Assembly: GCA_022774755.1 (NCBI GenBank)
Contig: JALFLK010000011.1
Coordinates: forward strand, 36,493-100,492
Direction of reading: 5' to 3'
DNA length: 64,000 nucleotides
DNA from: a bacterium
GTDB lineage: Bacteria > Bacillota > Clostridia > Oscillospirales > Acutalibacteraceae
The translations under genes and the position numbers were made by a program. This document shows positions 42,816-52,634 of this stretch, in pieces (position 1 is the stretch's first letter; every line of letters begins with the position of its first letter). Below the pieces are notes generated by a model that made no database searches, had not been told where the DNA came from, and saw nothing but the letters and a program-made list of their open reading frames with translations.

Positions 42816-42862
42816 TTTATTGACTGATTAAATTATTCGTTCAATAAATAATAATTTCGGTT

Positions 42863-42886
42863 CAGGCGGTCCTTCGGGACTGTCTG
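42863..42886 (+). terminator. UUCG hairpin between the binding-protein and permease genes
   Basis: CAGGCGGTCC (42863-42872) pairs along its whole length with GGACTGTCTG (42877-42886) around a TTCG tetraloop. There is no long T run just after it, so it is more likely an mRNA-stabilising or partial-attenuation element than a full terminator. The rest of 42816-43107 is empty. Confidence 0.75.
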
Positions 42887-43107
42887 ATTCCGATTTATTT
42901 TCGGTTTTCCTGAATCCGAACGGGTTTATTTATAGGACTTAATATGTATTTGCCGTTGTGCATTTATGTCGGGAGTTTCCGGCAGAGGGATTTCAAATTA
43001 TTACTAAATGAATAATATTTTGAAAGATAAACGGCAGTTGAATATTAAAGTATTATTTGTTTAGTAAACGGAATATTCCGCAAACTTACATAAGGAGAGT
43101 GAACTGA

Positions 43108-44604
43108 TTGAAGTATATCGATTATAAACAGCTTAATCCTTTCCAGAAGTTTGCCTACAATTTTACAAAATTTTTTAAATTGCTGCCGGGCAGAGTAGCC
43201 TCATTCTTTAAGGCTATCGGCAGATTCTTTGTAAGATTATTCACTGGTATCGGTAAGGGCGTAGCTAATTACGTTACAAGATTTATTAAGGGAGATTTTG
43301 CAGTAAGACTTTCGTACCTGATTTTTGGTTTCGGAAATCTTGCTAAAGGTCAGATAATAAAGGGTATTTTATTCTTCCTGTCCGAGGTTGCCTATGTTTT
43401 CTTTATGGTATTCTTCGGCTGGGGCAATCTTTCAAAATTCGGAACATTGGGAACCGAAGCTTCCAGAGAGATGGAGGTTGACGGTTTTACACAGACAGTT
43501 TTCGGCGACAACTCAATGCTTATTTTGCTATACAGCGTTGTAACTATTGCCGTAACTGCACTCGTTTTGGTAATTTACATTGCAAACACAAAATCAGCAG
43601 CCAAATTACAGCAGTTAAAGAGCGAAGGCAAACACATTATGACCTTCAAGGAAGAGATGAAAGACTTTTTGGACGGTAAGTTCCATGTTACAATGCTTTC
43701 TCTCCCTGTAGTTTTAATTTCTGTATTTACTATAATGCCTTTGGTATTTATGATACTGATTGCATTTACAAACTTCAACAAACAACATATGCCTCCCGGA
43801 ACCTTGTTCACATGGGTTGGCTTTGAAAACTTTGCAGATTTGGTAAGCGTTACATCAGGCGGTAAGCGAGGCGTAACATTTATTGAGCTGACAAAATGGA
43901 CTATTGTTTGGGCAATTTTCGCAACATTTACTAACTACATACTCGGTATGATTGTTGCCCTTATGATCAACAAAAAAGGCATCAAGCTTAAGGCTCTCTG
44001 GAGAACGCTTTTTGTTATTACAATTGCTGTTCCTCAGTTTGTATCCTTGCTTATGATGAACCAGATGCTCCAGGTAAACGGCGCAATCAATGTATTGCTC
44101 TCGGAGATAACCGGAACCGAAGTGGCGATACAGTTCCTGAACAGTACGCCGCTGATGGCACGAGTCACGGTAATTGTTATTAACTGCTGGGTTGGTATTC
44201 CGTATACGATTTTGTCGGCGTCGGGTATTTTGATGAATATTCCTGCCGATTTGTACGAAAGTGCCAGAATCGACGGTGCAGGCCCTGTTAAGCAGTTCAC
44301 AAAGATTACATTACCTTATATGCTGTTCGTAACGGCTCCGTCATTGATTACTCAGTTCGTTGGTAACATCAATAACTTCAATGTTATCTACCTTCTTACA
44401 GGCGGCGGCCCCTCCACAGAGCAATTCTACCAGGCAGGATATACGGATATTCTTGTTACGTGGCTGTTCAAGCTGACTATGTCTCAGCAGGACTATGACC
44501 TTGCCGCAGCGATAGGTATCCTTGTATTTATTGTATGTGCAACCTTGTCGTTGATTGTATTTAATATGTCTAAATCGGCAAAAGACGAGGAGGCGTTCTC
44601 ATGA
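43108..44604 (+). CDS. MalF-type sugar ABC permease
   Basis: A 498-residue inner-membrane permease starting at TTG 43108 with AAGGAGAG at 43092-43099. The MalF-type insertion domain precedes the core permease. The EAA loop reads DLYESARIDGAGPVKQFTKI near residue 385, and PYMLFVTAPSLITQFVGNIN follows. It forms the channel with MalG for maltodextrin import. The stop overlaps the malG start by four bases. Confidence 0.9.
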   Translation: MKYIDYKQLNPFQKFAYNFTKFFKLLPGRVASFFKAIGRFFVRLFTGIGKGVANYVTRFIKGDFAVRLSYLIFGFGNLAKGQIIKGILFFLSEVAYVFFMVFFGWGNLSKFGTLGTEASREMEVDGFTQTVFGDNSMLILLYSVVTIAVTALVLVIYIANTKSAAKLQQLKSEGKHIMTFKEEMKDFLDGKFHVTMLSLPVVLISVFTIMPLVFMILIAFTNFNKQHMPPGTLFTWVGFENFADLVSVTSGGKRGVTFIELTKWTIVWAIFATFTNYILGMIVALMINKKGIKLKALWRTLFVITIAVPQFVSLLMMNQMLQVNGAINVLLSEITGTEVAIQFLNSTPLMARVTVIVINCWVGIPYTILSASGILMNIPADLYESARIDGAGPVKQFTKITLPYMLFVTAPSLITQFVGNINNFNVIYLLTGGGPSTEQFYQAGYTDILVTWLFKLTMSQQDYDLAAAIGILVFIVCATLSLIVFNMSKSAKDEEAFS

Positions 44605-45455
44605 TAAAAAGTTATAAGGCAAGAAGAATCATTTCTAATACCGTAATCTATATCATTCTTGCAGTATTGGGATTGATTTGGATTTCACCTCTTGTATATT
44701 TGGTTCTGCACTCTTTCCGTGCAGAGGGACTCGCAACTGTTCCTTACTTAATTCCAAGGGAATATTCGTTCCAGAACTACATTGATTTGTTTGTAAATAC
44801 CGGAACACTTAACTTCCCCAGATGGTATCTGAACACATTTATCGTTGCTTGCTGCGCGTGCGTAATTTCCACACTTTCCGTACTTATGGTAAGTTATGCG
44901 TTCAGCCGTTTAAGATTTAAGAGCCGTAAAAAGTTTATCAATGTCGGTATGATTTTAGGAATGTTCCCCGGATTTATGACAATGATTGCTATTTACTATC
45001 TGCTTAAGGCTATGGGACTTTCTCAGACCCTGGTAGCTTTGGTAATTTGTTACAGCGCAGGCGCAGGCTTAGGCTTCCAGATTTCAAAGGGCTTCTTTGA
45101 TACGATTCCGAGAGCCTTGGACGAAGCCGCAACTGTGGACGGCGCCACAAAGAACCAGATATTCTGGAAGATTATTCTCCCGATGTCTAAGCCGATTGTT
45201 GTTTATACGGTGCTTACTTCCTTTATCGGACCGTGGACAGACTTTATTTTGTGTAAGTTGATTATGGGCGATAAGCGTGACAACTACACGGTAGCCATAG
45301 GACTTCAGCTGATGACTTCTCTTGAGTTTAAGTCCGACTACTTTAAGCAGTTCCTTGCAGGCTCGGTTCTTGTAGCCGTTCCGATTACGCTTCTGTTCCT
45401 TAAGATGCAGAAGTATTATGTTGAAGGTGTAACCGCCGGCGGCGTTAAGGGATAA
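44601..45455 (+). CDS. MalG-type sugar ABC permease
   Basis: A 284-residue permease with six membrane segments. The EAA loop is RALDEAATVDGATKNQIFWK near residue 173, followed by IILPMSKPIVVYTVLTSFIG. Typical MalG length and ending (KYYVEGVTAGGVKG). No ATPase gene follows, so energy coupling probably uses a shared MsmX/MalK-type ATPase from elsewhere in the genome. Confidence 0.9.
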   Translation: MIKSYKARRIISNTVIYIILAVLGLIWISPLVYLVLHSFRAEGLATVPYLIPREYSFQNYIDLFVNTGTLNFPRWYLNTFIVACCACVISTLSVLMVSYAFSRLRFKSRKKFINVGMILGMFPGFMTMIAIYYLLKAMGLSQTLVALVICYSAGAGLGFQISKGFFDTIPRALDEAATVDGATKNQIFWKIILPMSKPIVVYTVLTSFIGPWTDFILCKLIMGDKRDNYTVAIGLQLMTSLEFKSDYFKQFLAGSVLVAVPITLLFLKMQKYYVEGVTAGGVKG

Positions 45456-45466
45456 TTTTAAGAATC

Positions 45467-45501
45467 ATAGGGTGACAGCGTTTGTTGTCACCCTATTTTT
45501 T
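45467..45501 (+). terminator. Terminator of the malEFG operon
   Basis: ATAGGGTGACA (45467-45477) pairs with TGTCACCCTAT (45486-45496), then five T residues. Confidence 0.92.
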
Positions 45502-45726
45502 AATTCAGCGTAATTTTTCAGCTGTAATTGGGCAGACCGGATGTCGTACTTAAAATTGATTGTCGGTAAGGCATAAATTTTACGGACAAGGTTTGAATTT
45601 TTTGACAGAATTTGTTTTGCTGACAATATGTTTTATTGAACATTATAGAAGATAAATAGATAGGTATAGAAATAACAAGTATTTATAAAATAATAGGTGT
45701 TTAACAAATAACAAGGAGGGTGCGGA

Positions 45727-47340
45727 ATGAAACGGCTTTTGGCACTTATTTTGACAGTTGTAATAACTGCCTGTATTTTCTGCGGATGCTCGGGATATAA
45801 TGACCCGACCAAGGACATACAAGTACAGCAATCCAGTGATAAATACAGAAATGTTTACCAAATATTCGTGAATTCTTTTTGTGATTCCGACGGCAACGGC
45901 GTCGGTGATTTGCAGGGAATAATATCAAAATTAGATTATCTTAACGACGGTGACAGTGATACAGATGAGGATTTAGGAGTTGACGCTATTTGGCTAACTC
46001 CCATAATGCCGTCTCCTTCTTATCACAAATATGATGTTGTCGATTACTACAACATTGATGAAACCTTTGGCACACTTGAGGACTTTGATACGCTTATTTC
46101 CGAATGTCATAAAAGGGGCATAAATGTAATAATGGATATGGTGCTGAATCATATATCCAGTATTCACCCTTGGTTTGAGCAGGCGTGCGAAGAGGTTTCG
46201 GCAGGAAATCTTGACGGTTATGCAAAGTACTTTAAAATTAAAAGATTTGAGCAGGACCCTGTAAACAGAGAAAACTACACAAGAATAAACAGTGATTATT
46301 GGTATGAATCTAATTTTTCAAAAACAATGCCGGAATGGGATTTAAGTTCTGACGCAACAAGACAGGAATTTGTGAACATTGCAAAGTTCTGGATTGACAG
46401 AGGAGTTGACGGCTTCCGCCTTGACGCAGTTAAGTATTTTACCGATGAAAATACAGACGGAACCGAGTTCTTGCGGTGGTATTATAACGCTTGCAAAGAG
46501 CTTAAAGACGATATTTATATGGTAGGGGAAAACTGGAGCGACCCCGGAGATATTTATAAAACCTATGAATCGGGAATCGACAGCCAGTTCTGTTTTAAAT
46601 ATGCAACCACATCGGGCGGTATCGCCAATGCAGTCCGCACCGAGCAAAACGGTAACCTTGCAGATAGAATCAAAAATTACAATCAAAAGGTAAAAGAAAA
46701 AAATCCAAACGCAATAAATGCAATGTTTTTGAATAATCACGATATGGTCAGAGTCAGCAATTCTCTGGAATCAAAGGGTTTGTCTTTTGAGAAAATGGCG
46801 GCTTCGATTTATATGCTTATGCCCGGTAATTCATTTATTTACTACGGCGAAGAAATCGGTATTACCTCACCTAAAACTGAGGGGGACGAGAATTACAGAA
46901 CGCCTATGATTTGGGACAGCGACAGCCCTCCCAATATAAATGTAAACGGTCAGAGCATTATTTCTGTGCCAAAATGGGGAGGAGTTAAGCAGCAGGAAGA
47001 TGATGAGTGTTCCTTGCTTAACTTCTATAAGCGAATTATAAAAATTAAAAACCAAAATCCCCAGATTGCCCGTGGCGAAATCACCGAAACAGTTGATTTT
47101 GATGACAAAAGCATTTGCGCATACTATATTGAATGTGATGGGGAAACCCTGATGATTATGCACAATCTAAGCAGTGAAGAGGATAAAACCCTTACAATAT
47201 CAAAAGAAATTATGGAATCCCCAAAGGTTCGAGGCGACTTAAGCGCAGGAGCAACCGAAGAAAAGGATACGCACATTTCTTTAAACGGCGACAGCCTGTT
47301 TATGCCTGCCCAGTCCACTGTAATTTTAAAATCCGAATAA
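45727..47340 (+). CDS. Extracellular lipoprotein GH13 alpha-amylase
   Basis: A 537-residue lipoprotein (lipobox FCGC, Cys21) with an alpha-amylase barrel. NVYQIFVNSFCDSDGNGVGD opens the barrel. The triad is Asp233 in GVDGFRLDA, Glu268 in MVGENW, and Asp339 in FLNNHD. A Gly-Glu-Glu-Ile-Gly site (YYGEEIGITSPK) follows, and a C-terminal beta-domain closes the protein. It likely hydrolyses starch at the cell surface, supplying maltodextrins to the transporter encoded just upstream. No carbohydrate-binding module or dockerin is seen. GGAGGG precedes ATG 45727. A TTGACA at 45602-45607 is a weak promoter candidate. Confidence 0.92.
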   Translation: MKRLLALILTVVITACIFCGCSGYNDPTKDIQVQQSSDKYRNVYQIFVNSFCDSDGNGVGDLQGIISKLDYLNDGDSDTDEDLGVDAIWLTPIMPSPSYHKYDVVDYYNIDETFGTLEDFDTLISECHKRGINVIMDMVLNHISSIHPWFEQACEEVSAGNLDGYAKYFKIKRFEQDPVNRENYTRINSDYWYESNFSKTMPEWDLSSDATRQEFVNIAKFWIDRGVDGFRLDAVKYFTDENTDGTEFLRWYYNACKELKDDIYMVGENWSDPGDIYKTYESGIDSQFCFKYATTSGGIANAVRTEQNGNLADRIKNYNQKVKEKNPNAINAMFLNNHDMVRVSNSLESKGLSFEKMAASIYMLMPGNSFIYYGEEIGITSPKTEGDENYRTPMIWDSDSPPNINVNGQSIISVPKWGGVKQQEDDECSLLNFYKRIIKIKNQNPQIARGEITETVDFDDKSICAYYIECDGETLMIMHNLSSEEDKTLTISKEIMESPKVRGDLSAGATEEKDTHISLNGDSLFMPAQSTVILKSE

Positions 47341-47359
47341 TCAAAAATATTTTTTTCGG

Positions 47360-47392
47360 CAGAGCAGATTTATTGTCTGCTCTGTTCTTTTT
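47360..47392 (+). terminator. Terminator of the amylase gene
   Basis: CAGAGCAGA (47360-47368) pairs with TCTGCTCTG (47376-47384), followed by a T-rich run. Confidence 0.9.
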
Positions 47393-47497
47393 TGTCTATA
47401 CTAATATAGGTTACAGACTGAAAATACAATGCTTTGTAGTTTTAGAAATATGTTTTACCGGTGTCAGTTTAACAACATAATTACGGGAAGTGTGGCA

Positions 47498-48499
47498 ATG
47501 AAATCTGAAAATAAACATAAAAAAAGAATAGGAAGAATATCTGCACAAAGCGTTAAAACAACTTTGCTTGTGCTATTTTCAATGCTTGGGGTAATTTTGA
47601 TTTCTCTTGGCTTTGTGGGTGATTATTTTTATAATTTGACGATTAATGCCGATGTTGACAGGGGAATACTGTTTAAGAAAAATCAAAAATCCGACATATC
47701 GCCGGAGGCGTCTGAGCAGTCACATATTGATGTGAAGCTCTTGAGCTGGATTGCGGAAAAAAGCAGAAATGAGTATATTGATACCGATGACGGTCTCAGG
47801 CTTCACGGATATGAAATTGAAAACCCCGAAAACAGTCATCGCTGGGTGATTTTGGTACACGGCTATAACAGTCAGGGGTTAAAAATGAAAACAGAGGCGG
47901 AGATTTTTTACAATATGGGTTACAGCGTGCTGCTGCCCGACCTGCGTGGATGCGGAGAAAGCCAGGGGAGCGTTATCGGTATGGGCTGGCTTGACAGGCT
48001 GGATATGCTAAGGTGGATTGAGCACATAGTCCAAAAGGACAGCGACGCACGGATTGTACTTTACGGAGTGTCAATGGGAGGGGCAACGGTTATGATGACC
48101 ACAGGAGAACAACTGCCCTCAAATGTTAAGGCGGCGATAGAGGACTGCGGTTACACCTCGGCAAAAGAAGAATTTGAACAGCAGTTTAAGGAGTTTTTCG
48201 GCTTACCGTCTTTTCCCGTAATAACTTCGGCTGACGCCGTGTGTTTTTTTCGTGCCGGATATACCTTTGAACAGGCGTCAAGCGTTGAACAGGTTAAAAA
48301 GTCCGTAACACCAACGCTTTTTATTCACGGTGATGAGGATACCTTCGTTCCTTTTGAAATGCTTGATAAGGTTTATGCGTCTGCAAACTGCCCCAAAGAA
48401 AAGCTCGTTATCAACGGTGCAGGTCATGTAGGCTCGTCTTCAAAGAATCCCAAGCTTTACTGGAGCACGGTGGAGAATTTTCTTGCAAAATATGTTTAG
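47498..48499 (+). CDS. Membrane-anchored alpha/beta hydrolase
   Basis: A 333-residue protein from ATG 47498: one N-terminal membrane segment (TLLVLFSMLGVILISLGFVG) followed by an alpha/beta-hydrolase fold with GWHVILVHGYN-type oxyanion region (WVILVHGYNSQGL), LLPDLRGCGESQGS, nucleophile elbow YGVSMGGATVM, FIHGDEDTFVP (acid) and GAGHVGSS (His). The Ser-Asp-His triad is intact. It resembles the YqkD/YfhR-type hydrolases of Firmicutes. The substrate is unknown; it faces outside the membrane if the helix is a signal anchor. GGGAAG upstream is a weak ribosome site. Confidence 0.85.
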   Translation: MKSENKHKKRIGRISAQSVKTTLLVLFSMLGVILISLGFVGDYFYNLTINADVDRGILFKKNQKSDISPEASEQSHIDVKLLSWIAEKSRNEYIDTDDGLRLHGYEIENPENSHRWVILVHGYNSQGLKMKTEAEIFYNMGYSVLLPDLRGCGESQGSVIGMGWLDRLDMLRWIEHIVQKDSDARIVLYGVSMGGATVMMTTGEQLPSNVKAAIEDCGYTSAKEEFEQQFKEFFGLPSFPVITSADAVCFFRAGYTFEQASSVEQVKKSVTPTLFIHGDEDTFVPFEMLDKVYASANCPKEKLVINGAGHVGSSSKNPKLYWSTVENFLAKYV

Positions 48500-48767
48500 C
48501 AACTGTGAAACCGTTTGCGTAGAACAGCCGTTGAACTTATTTTATTAACAAAAAGTTCGCCCGAAATTTTGATTTTGCAACAGCAAACAGTTAATTAGCC
48601 TTTTAAAGTTTAAAAAATCCCCACAGCGCATACGGTTTTTTACAAAACATTATAAAATAGCCCAAACAGTAAGTGACAAAACAATCACGGCTTTCCTCCT
48701 ATAATTATTACACCGATAAACACTTTGTTGTGTAAACATTTGATAATTATAAAGGGAAGTTAAAAAT

Positions 48768-51107
48768 ATGGAAGTTCAAACAAGCACAAAAGCTAATACT
48801 CGGGGAAGAATAAACTGCAAATCAAAATCTGATTACAGGGCGGCAAAAAATCTTATGATGCACGGACTTTATTTTTTGTGCGGAATGGTTATATGCCGTG
48901 GAACGCTTATGGGTGAGCTTGCGCCTTTCGGAGCGTCTTACACAGCCTCGGTGCCGAAAAAGCATATGCTGTGGGCAATAGCCGGCACAGCTTTGGGGTA
49001 CATAATTTTAACCCCCTCAAACAGCTTCAGATATTTGGCTGTTGTTGGAGCAATCGGATGTATGCGCTGGATGCTCAGCGACATTAAAAAGATTTCTCAA
49101 AGCAGACTTTTTGCCTGTCTTTTGGCTTTTATCACCGTACTTGTTACGGGTTTGGTGCTTTCTTTTGCACAGTCAAGCACAACAGCAGTCACATACACCG
49201 TAATTGAGGCGTGCCTTGCAGGAGCAGCGGCGTTTTTTCTCAAGCTTTCCACGGATATGTACTATTCAAAACGCACCCTGAAAAGCTTTTCTCAGCAGGA
49301 AATGGCAAGTCTTGTAATGACAGGCTGTATTCTGATTTTGTCCTTGGGAAGCGTTACGGTGCAGAATGTATCCCTTGGCAGAATTGCCGCCGTGCTTATT
49401 ATTTTGATTTGTGCAAGATACGGCTATGTAACAGGCGGCAGCATAAGCGCCATTGCCACAGGCTCGATTTTCAGCCTGAGCAGTTCTGCTATGACGTTTT
49501 TGTGCGGAGCGTACGCTTTCGGAGGACTTATGGCAGGACTTTTTGCAGGAGTCGGCAAAGCGGCGTGTGCCTTTGCCTTTACTCTTTGCAGTACCATAAT
49601 GACTTTTACCTGCGGCGACAGCAAAGTGATTGTAAGCCTGTTTATAGAAACGCTCATTGCCTGCGGAGTTTTTATGCTGCTGCCAAAGCAGTTGGGCAAT
49701 TTTGTTTCGGCTGTATTCCTGCCGGGTGAAAGCAGTAAAGGCAGCGAAGCTCTGAAGCACAATGTTGTTATGCGGCTTGACTTTGCCTCGAAGGCTATGG
49801 AGGGCGTAAGCGACTGCGTGAATAAGGTTTCGGACAAGCTGAAAAAGCTTTATTCGCCTACGATGGACTGGGTTTATGAGAATGTCAGATGTGACGTCTG
49901 TGAAAAATGCGGATTAAAGGTTTATTGCTGGGAAAAGCAAAAGGGCGTTACAAAGGACGACTTTTCAAGGCTTACCCACGTGCTGAAAAACGAGGGCAAG
50001 GTAAGCGCTGACGCCATAGATGTTATCTTTACAAAAAAGTGCTGCAAGCAAGGGGAAATCGCCGAAAGCATAAATTATAATTACAGGGAGTATTTGTCTT
50101 GTCAGGAGGCACAGCGCAGGGTAACGGGAGTCAGAAGCGTTGTTGCAGGGCAGTTTTCGGGCTTAAGCACAATTCTCAAGGATATGTCAAAAGAATTTGA
50201 CAGCTATATTACCTACGATACCGACAGCAGTCAGCGTGTGGAGGAGTTTTTACAGTACAGCGGACTTGAGGTGAAGGAGTGCAGCTGCGTGCTTGACAAA
50301 AACGGCAGAATGACCGCCGAGATACAGCTTGCTCAGAACTGGAAAGACAAAATAAGACCTGCCGTTTTAACCCACGAAATTTCAAAATGCTGCGGAAGAA
50401 GATTTGATTCCCCCTGCATTACCAAGCTGGGCGATACGGTGAGAATCGTGTTCAGCGAAATTCCCTACTACGATGTTCAGGTAGGCTCGGCACAGCATAT
50501 TTGCAACAACGGCAAGCTGTGCGGCGACAGCCTAAACTATTTCAGCAACGGATTCGGCAGTATGGTTGCCCTTATTTCCGACGGAATGGGCACAGGCGGA
50601 CGAGCCGCTGTTGACGGAAATATGGCGGTTTCGGTAATGACCAGACTTTGCAAGGCGGGGCTTTCTTACGACTGCGCTTTGCAGGTGGTTAATTCTGCAC
50701 TGATGGTAAAATCCGAGGACGAGTCATTGGCAACCTTGGACATTGCAGATATAAATTTATTTACCGGCAGGGTGAATCTGTTTAAGGCAGGAGCTCCCCT
50801 GACATACATTAAGAAAAACGGCTCCGTAATAAAAAAGCAGTCCCAGTCGCTCCCCGTGGGAATACTTACGGATGTTAGATTTTCCTATGATTCTATCGGA
50901 CTTTCCGCAGGAGACTGGATAGTTATGATAACAGACGGTGCACTGTTTACGGAGGATATGTGGCTTGTTTCACTTATAAAATCCTGGGAGGAGGGCGACC
51001 CCGAAACCCTTGCTTCAAAAATTGTTGCAGAGTCGGCTAACCGCCGTTCAAAGGAACACGATGACGATATTACCGCCCTTGTAATTAAAATTTTGGATAA
51101 CGAATGA
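48768..51107 (+). CDS. spoIIE: Stage II sporulation protein E (PP2C phosphatase)
   Basis: A 779-residue protein: about ten membrane segments in the first 310 residues, a central regulatory region (Cys-rich CDVCEKCGLKVYCWE near residue 375), and a C-terminal PP2C-like phosphatase with ALISDGMGTGGRAAVDGN and IVMITDGALFTED. SpoIIE dephosphorylates SpoIIAA to release sigma-F in the forespore and acts at the polar septum. Length and order are as in Clostridia. GGGAAG precedes ATG 48768. Spo0A control is expected, but a clear Spo0A box was not found in 48500-48767, which shows no gene. Confidence 0.95.
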   Translation: MEVQTSTKANTRGRINCKSKSDYRAAKNLMMHGLYFLCGMVICRGTLMGELAPFGASYTASVPKKHMLWAIAGTALGYIILTPSNSFRYLAVVGAIGCMRWMLSDIKKISQSRLFACLLAFITVLVTGLVLSFAQSSTTAVTYTVIEACLAGAAAFFLKLSTDMYYSKRTLKSFSQQEMASLVMTGCILILSLGSVTVQNVSLGRIAAVLIILICARYGYVTGGSISAIATGSIFSLSSSAMTFLCGAYAFGGLMAGLFAGVGKAACAFAFTLCSTIMTFTCGDSKVIVSLFIETLIACGVFMLLPKQLGNFVSAVFLPGESSKGSEALKHNVVMRLDFASKAMEGVSDCVNKVSDKLKKLYSPTMDWVYENVRCDVCEKCGLKVYCWEKQKGVTKDDFSRLTHVLKNEGKVSADAIDVIFTKKCCKQGEIAESINYNYREYLSCQEAQRRVTGVRSVVAGQFSGLSTILKDMSKEFDSYITYDTDSSQRVEEFLQYSGLEVKECSCVLDKNGRMTAEIQLAQNWKDKIRPAVLTHEISKCCGRRFDSPCITKLGDTVRIVFSEIPYYDVQVGSAQHICNNGKLCGDSLNYFSNGFGSMVALISDGMGTGGRAAVDGNMAVSVMTRLCKAGLSYDCALQVVNSALMVKSEDESLATLDIADINLFTGRVNLFKAGAPLTYIKKNGSVIKKQSQSLPVGILTDVRFSYDSIGLSAGDWIVMITDGALFTEDMWLVSLIKSWEEGDPETLASKIVAESANRRSKEHDDDITALVIKILDNE

Positions 51108-51144
51108 TAATACCAAAACCCCTGTGTAACCTGTGCGTATGCAG

Positions 51145-51186
51145 AAAAAATACCGTTCTTTGGCGTTCAAAGGACGGTATTTTTTG
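51145..51186 (+). terminator. Terminator of spoIIE
   Basis: AAAAAATACCGTTCTTTG pairs with CAAAGGACGGTATTTTTT with one mismatch around a five-base loop. Confidence 0.92.
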
Positions 51187-51232
51187 TTATATGTAGCTTT
51201 TTATTTGGTTTTGGGTTATAATCAGCTTGGTG

Positions 51233-51766
51233 ATGTGTGTGGAATACGATTACCGCATTGTGCGGTCAAAACGAAAAACTGCGGCGATTGAAATCGATGA
51301 AAATTGTAATCTGATTTTAAGACTGCCTATGAATTACCCCAATCGCTCAATTCAATCTCTTTTGGAAAGTCACGCACAATGGATTGAAAAGCATATGGAA
51401 ATTCAAAAACAGCGCAGACTAAACCGCAGAAATTTATCAAAAAATGAAATACTGCAGTTAAAATCAAAGGCAAAGCAGATTATTCCCAAAAGGGTGGAGC
51501 ATTTCAGCGGAATTATGGGACTAAAACCAACAGGGGTGAAAATCACTTCTGCTCAAAAACGATTTGGCTCGTGCAGCGGAAAAGACAGCCTGTGTTTTTC
51601 GTATATACTTATGCAGTATCCCGACGAGGCGGTGGATTATGTGGTGGTTCACGAGCTTGCGCATATTAAGCATAAAAATCACGGCAGAGATTTTTACAGA
51701 CTCGTAGAATCTGTGTTGCCCGATTATAAACAGCGTGAAAAATTATTAAAGGAGAGATTAAAATGA
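51233..51766 (+). CDS. YgjP-like (DUF45/M48-type) metallopeptidase
   Basis: A protein of about 177 residues with the zinc motif VVHELAHIKHKNHGRDF (HExxH then a third His) near residue 138. The upstream QKRFGSCSGKDSLCFSYILM is characteristic of the YgjP/SprT-like family. Its substrate is unknown. The start is uncertain: ATG 51233, GTG 51239 (with GGTGAT just upstream) and TTG 51227 are all in frame, and a TATAAT at 51217-51222 would make a nearly leaderless message. It overlaps the exonuclease gene by four bases. Confidence 0.85.
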   Translation: MCVEYDYRIVRSKRKTAAIEIDENCNLILRLPMNYPNRSIQSLLESHAQWIEKHMEIQKQRRLNRRNLSKNEILQLKSKAKQIIPKRVEHFSGIMGLKPTGVKITSAQKRFGSCSGKDSLCFSYILMQYPDEAVDYVVVHELAHIKHKNHGRDFYRLVESVLPDYKQREKLLKERLK

Positions 51767-52518
51767 GATTTATTTCTTGGAATGTAAATGGTTTTAGAGC
51801 TTGCCTGAAAAAAGGCTTTGAAGATTTTTTTAATGATATTGACGCAGATTTTTTCTGCTTGCAGGAGACAAAAATGCAGCCTGACCAGGCTGAGTTTCAC
51901 CCGGAGTGTTACAAGGAGTATTATTTCAGCGCAGAGAAAAAGGGATATTCCGGAACGGCTGTTTTTACAAAAAAAGAGCCTTTGACGGTTAATTACGGCA
52001 TTGACGGAAATTACCTTGACGAGGGCAGGGTTATCACCCTTGAATACAATGATTTTTTCCTTGTAAACTGCTATGCGCCCAACTCTCAGCAGGAGCTTGC
52101 ACGTATTGATTACAGAATGGAATTTGAAGACAGTATGCGTGAATATCTTGTAAGGCTTGATAAAATAAAGCCTGTTATTTACTGCGGAGATTTGAATGTT
52201 GCCAAGGAGGAAATCGACCTTAAAAATCCAAAGACGAATGTGGGTAACGCAGGTTTTTCCAATGAAGAGAGGGAAAAAATCCGTCAGCTGCTAGGCTGCG
52301 GCTTTACCGATAGTTTCAGGCATATGTACCCTGATAAGACAGGCGTATATTCCTGGTGGTCTTACCGCTTTAACGCAAGAAAAAATAACGCAGGCTGGCG
52401 TATTGATTATTTTATAGTGTCCGACAGAATAAAGGATAAAATAAAAGCCGCCGAAATATACACTGATATTTTCGGCAGCGACCATTGCCCCATAGGGCTT
52501 GATATTGAATTAAATTGA
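51763..52518 (+). CDS. xth: Exodeoxyribonuclease III
   Basis: A 251-residue AP endonuclease/exonuclease: MRFISWNVNGFRACLKKG, CLQETKMQ (metal-binding Glu), YSGTAVFTKK, GDLNVA and SDHCPIGLDIEL with the catalytic Asp-His pair. It repairs abasic sites and blocked 3' ends. Length is normal for ExoA. AAGGAG precedes ATG 51763. The pairing with a YgjP-like peptidase through a four-base overlap is tight, but a functional link is not known. Confidence 0.96.
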   Translation: MRFISWNVNGFRACLKKGFEDFFNDIDADFFCLQETKMQPDQAEFHPECYKEYYFSAEKKGYSGTAVFTKKEPLTVNYGIDGNYLDEGRVITLEYNDFFLVNCYAPNSQQELARIDYRMEFEDSMREYLVRLDKIKPVIYCGDLNVAKEEIDLKNPKTNVGNAGFSNEEREKIRQLLGCGFTDSFRHMYPDKTGVYSWWSYRFNARKNNAGWRIDYFIVSDRIKDKIKAAEIYTDIFGSDHCPIGLDIELN

Positions 52519-52634
52519 TTAAGTTTCGGAAAAAGAGGGAACAAATCTCGGTTTTTGAAGAATAAAACCTGTGCGTGTGTTGCGTTTGCTTTTTCGGTTT
52601 AATATAGGTTTTTGAAAAATAAAACCCAAGTATT

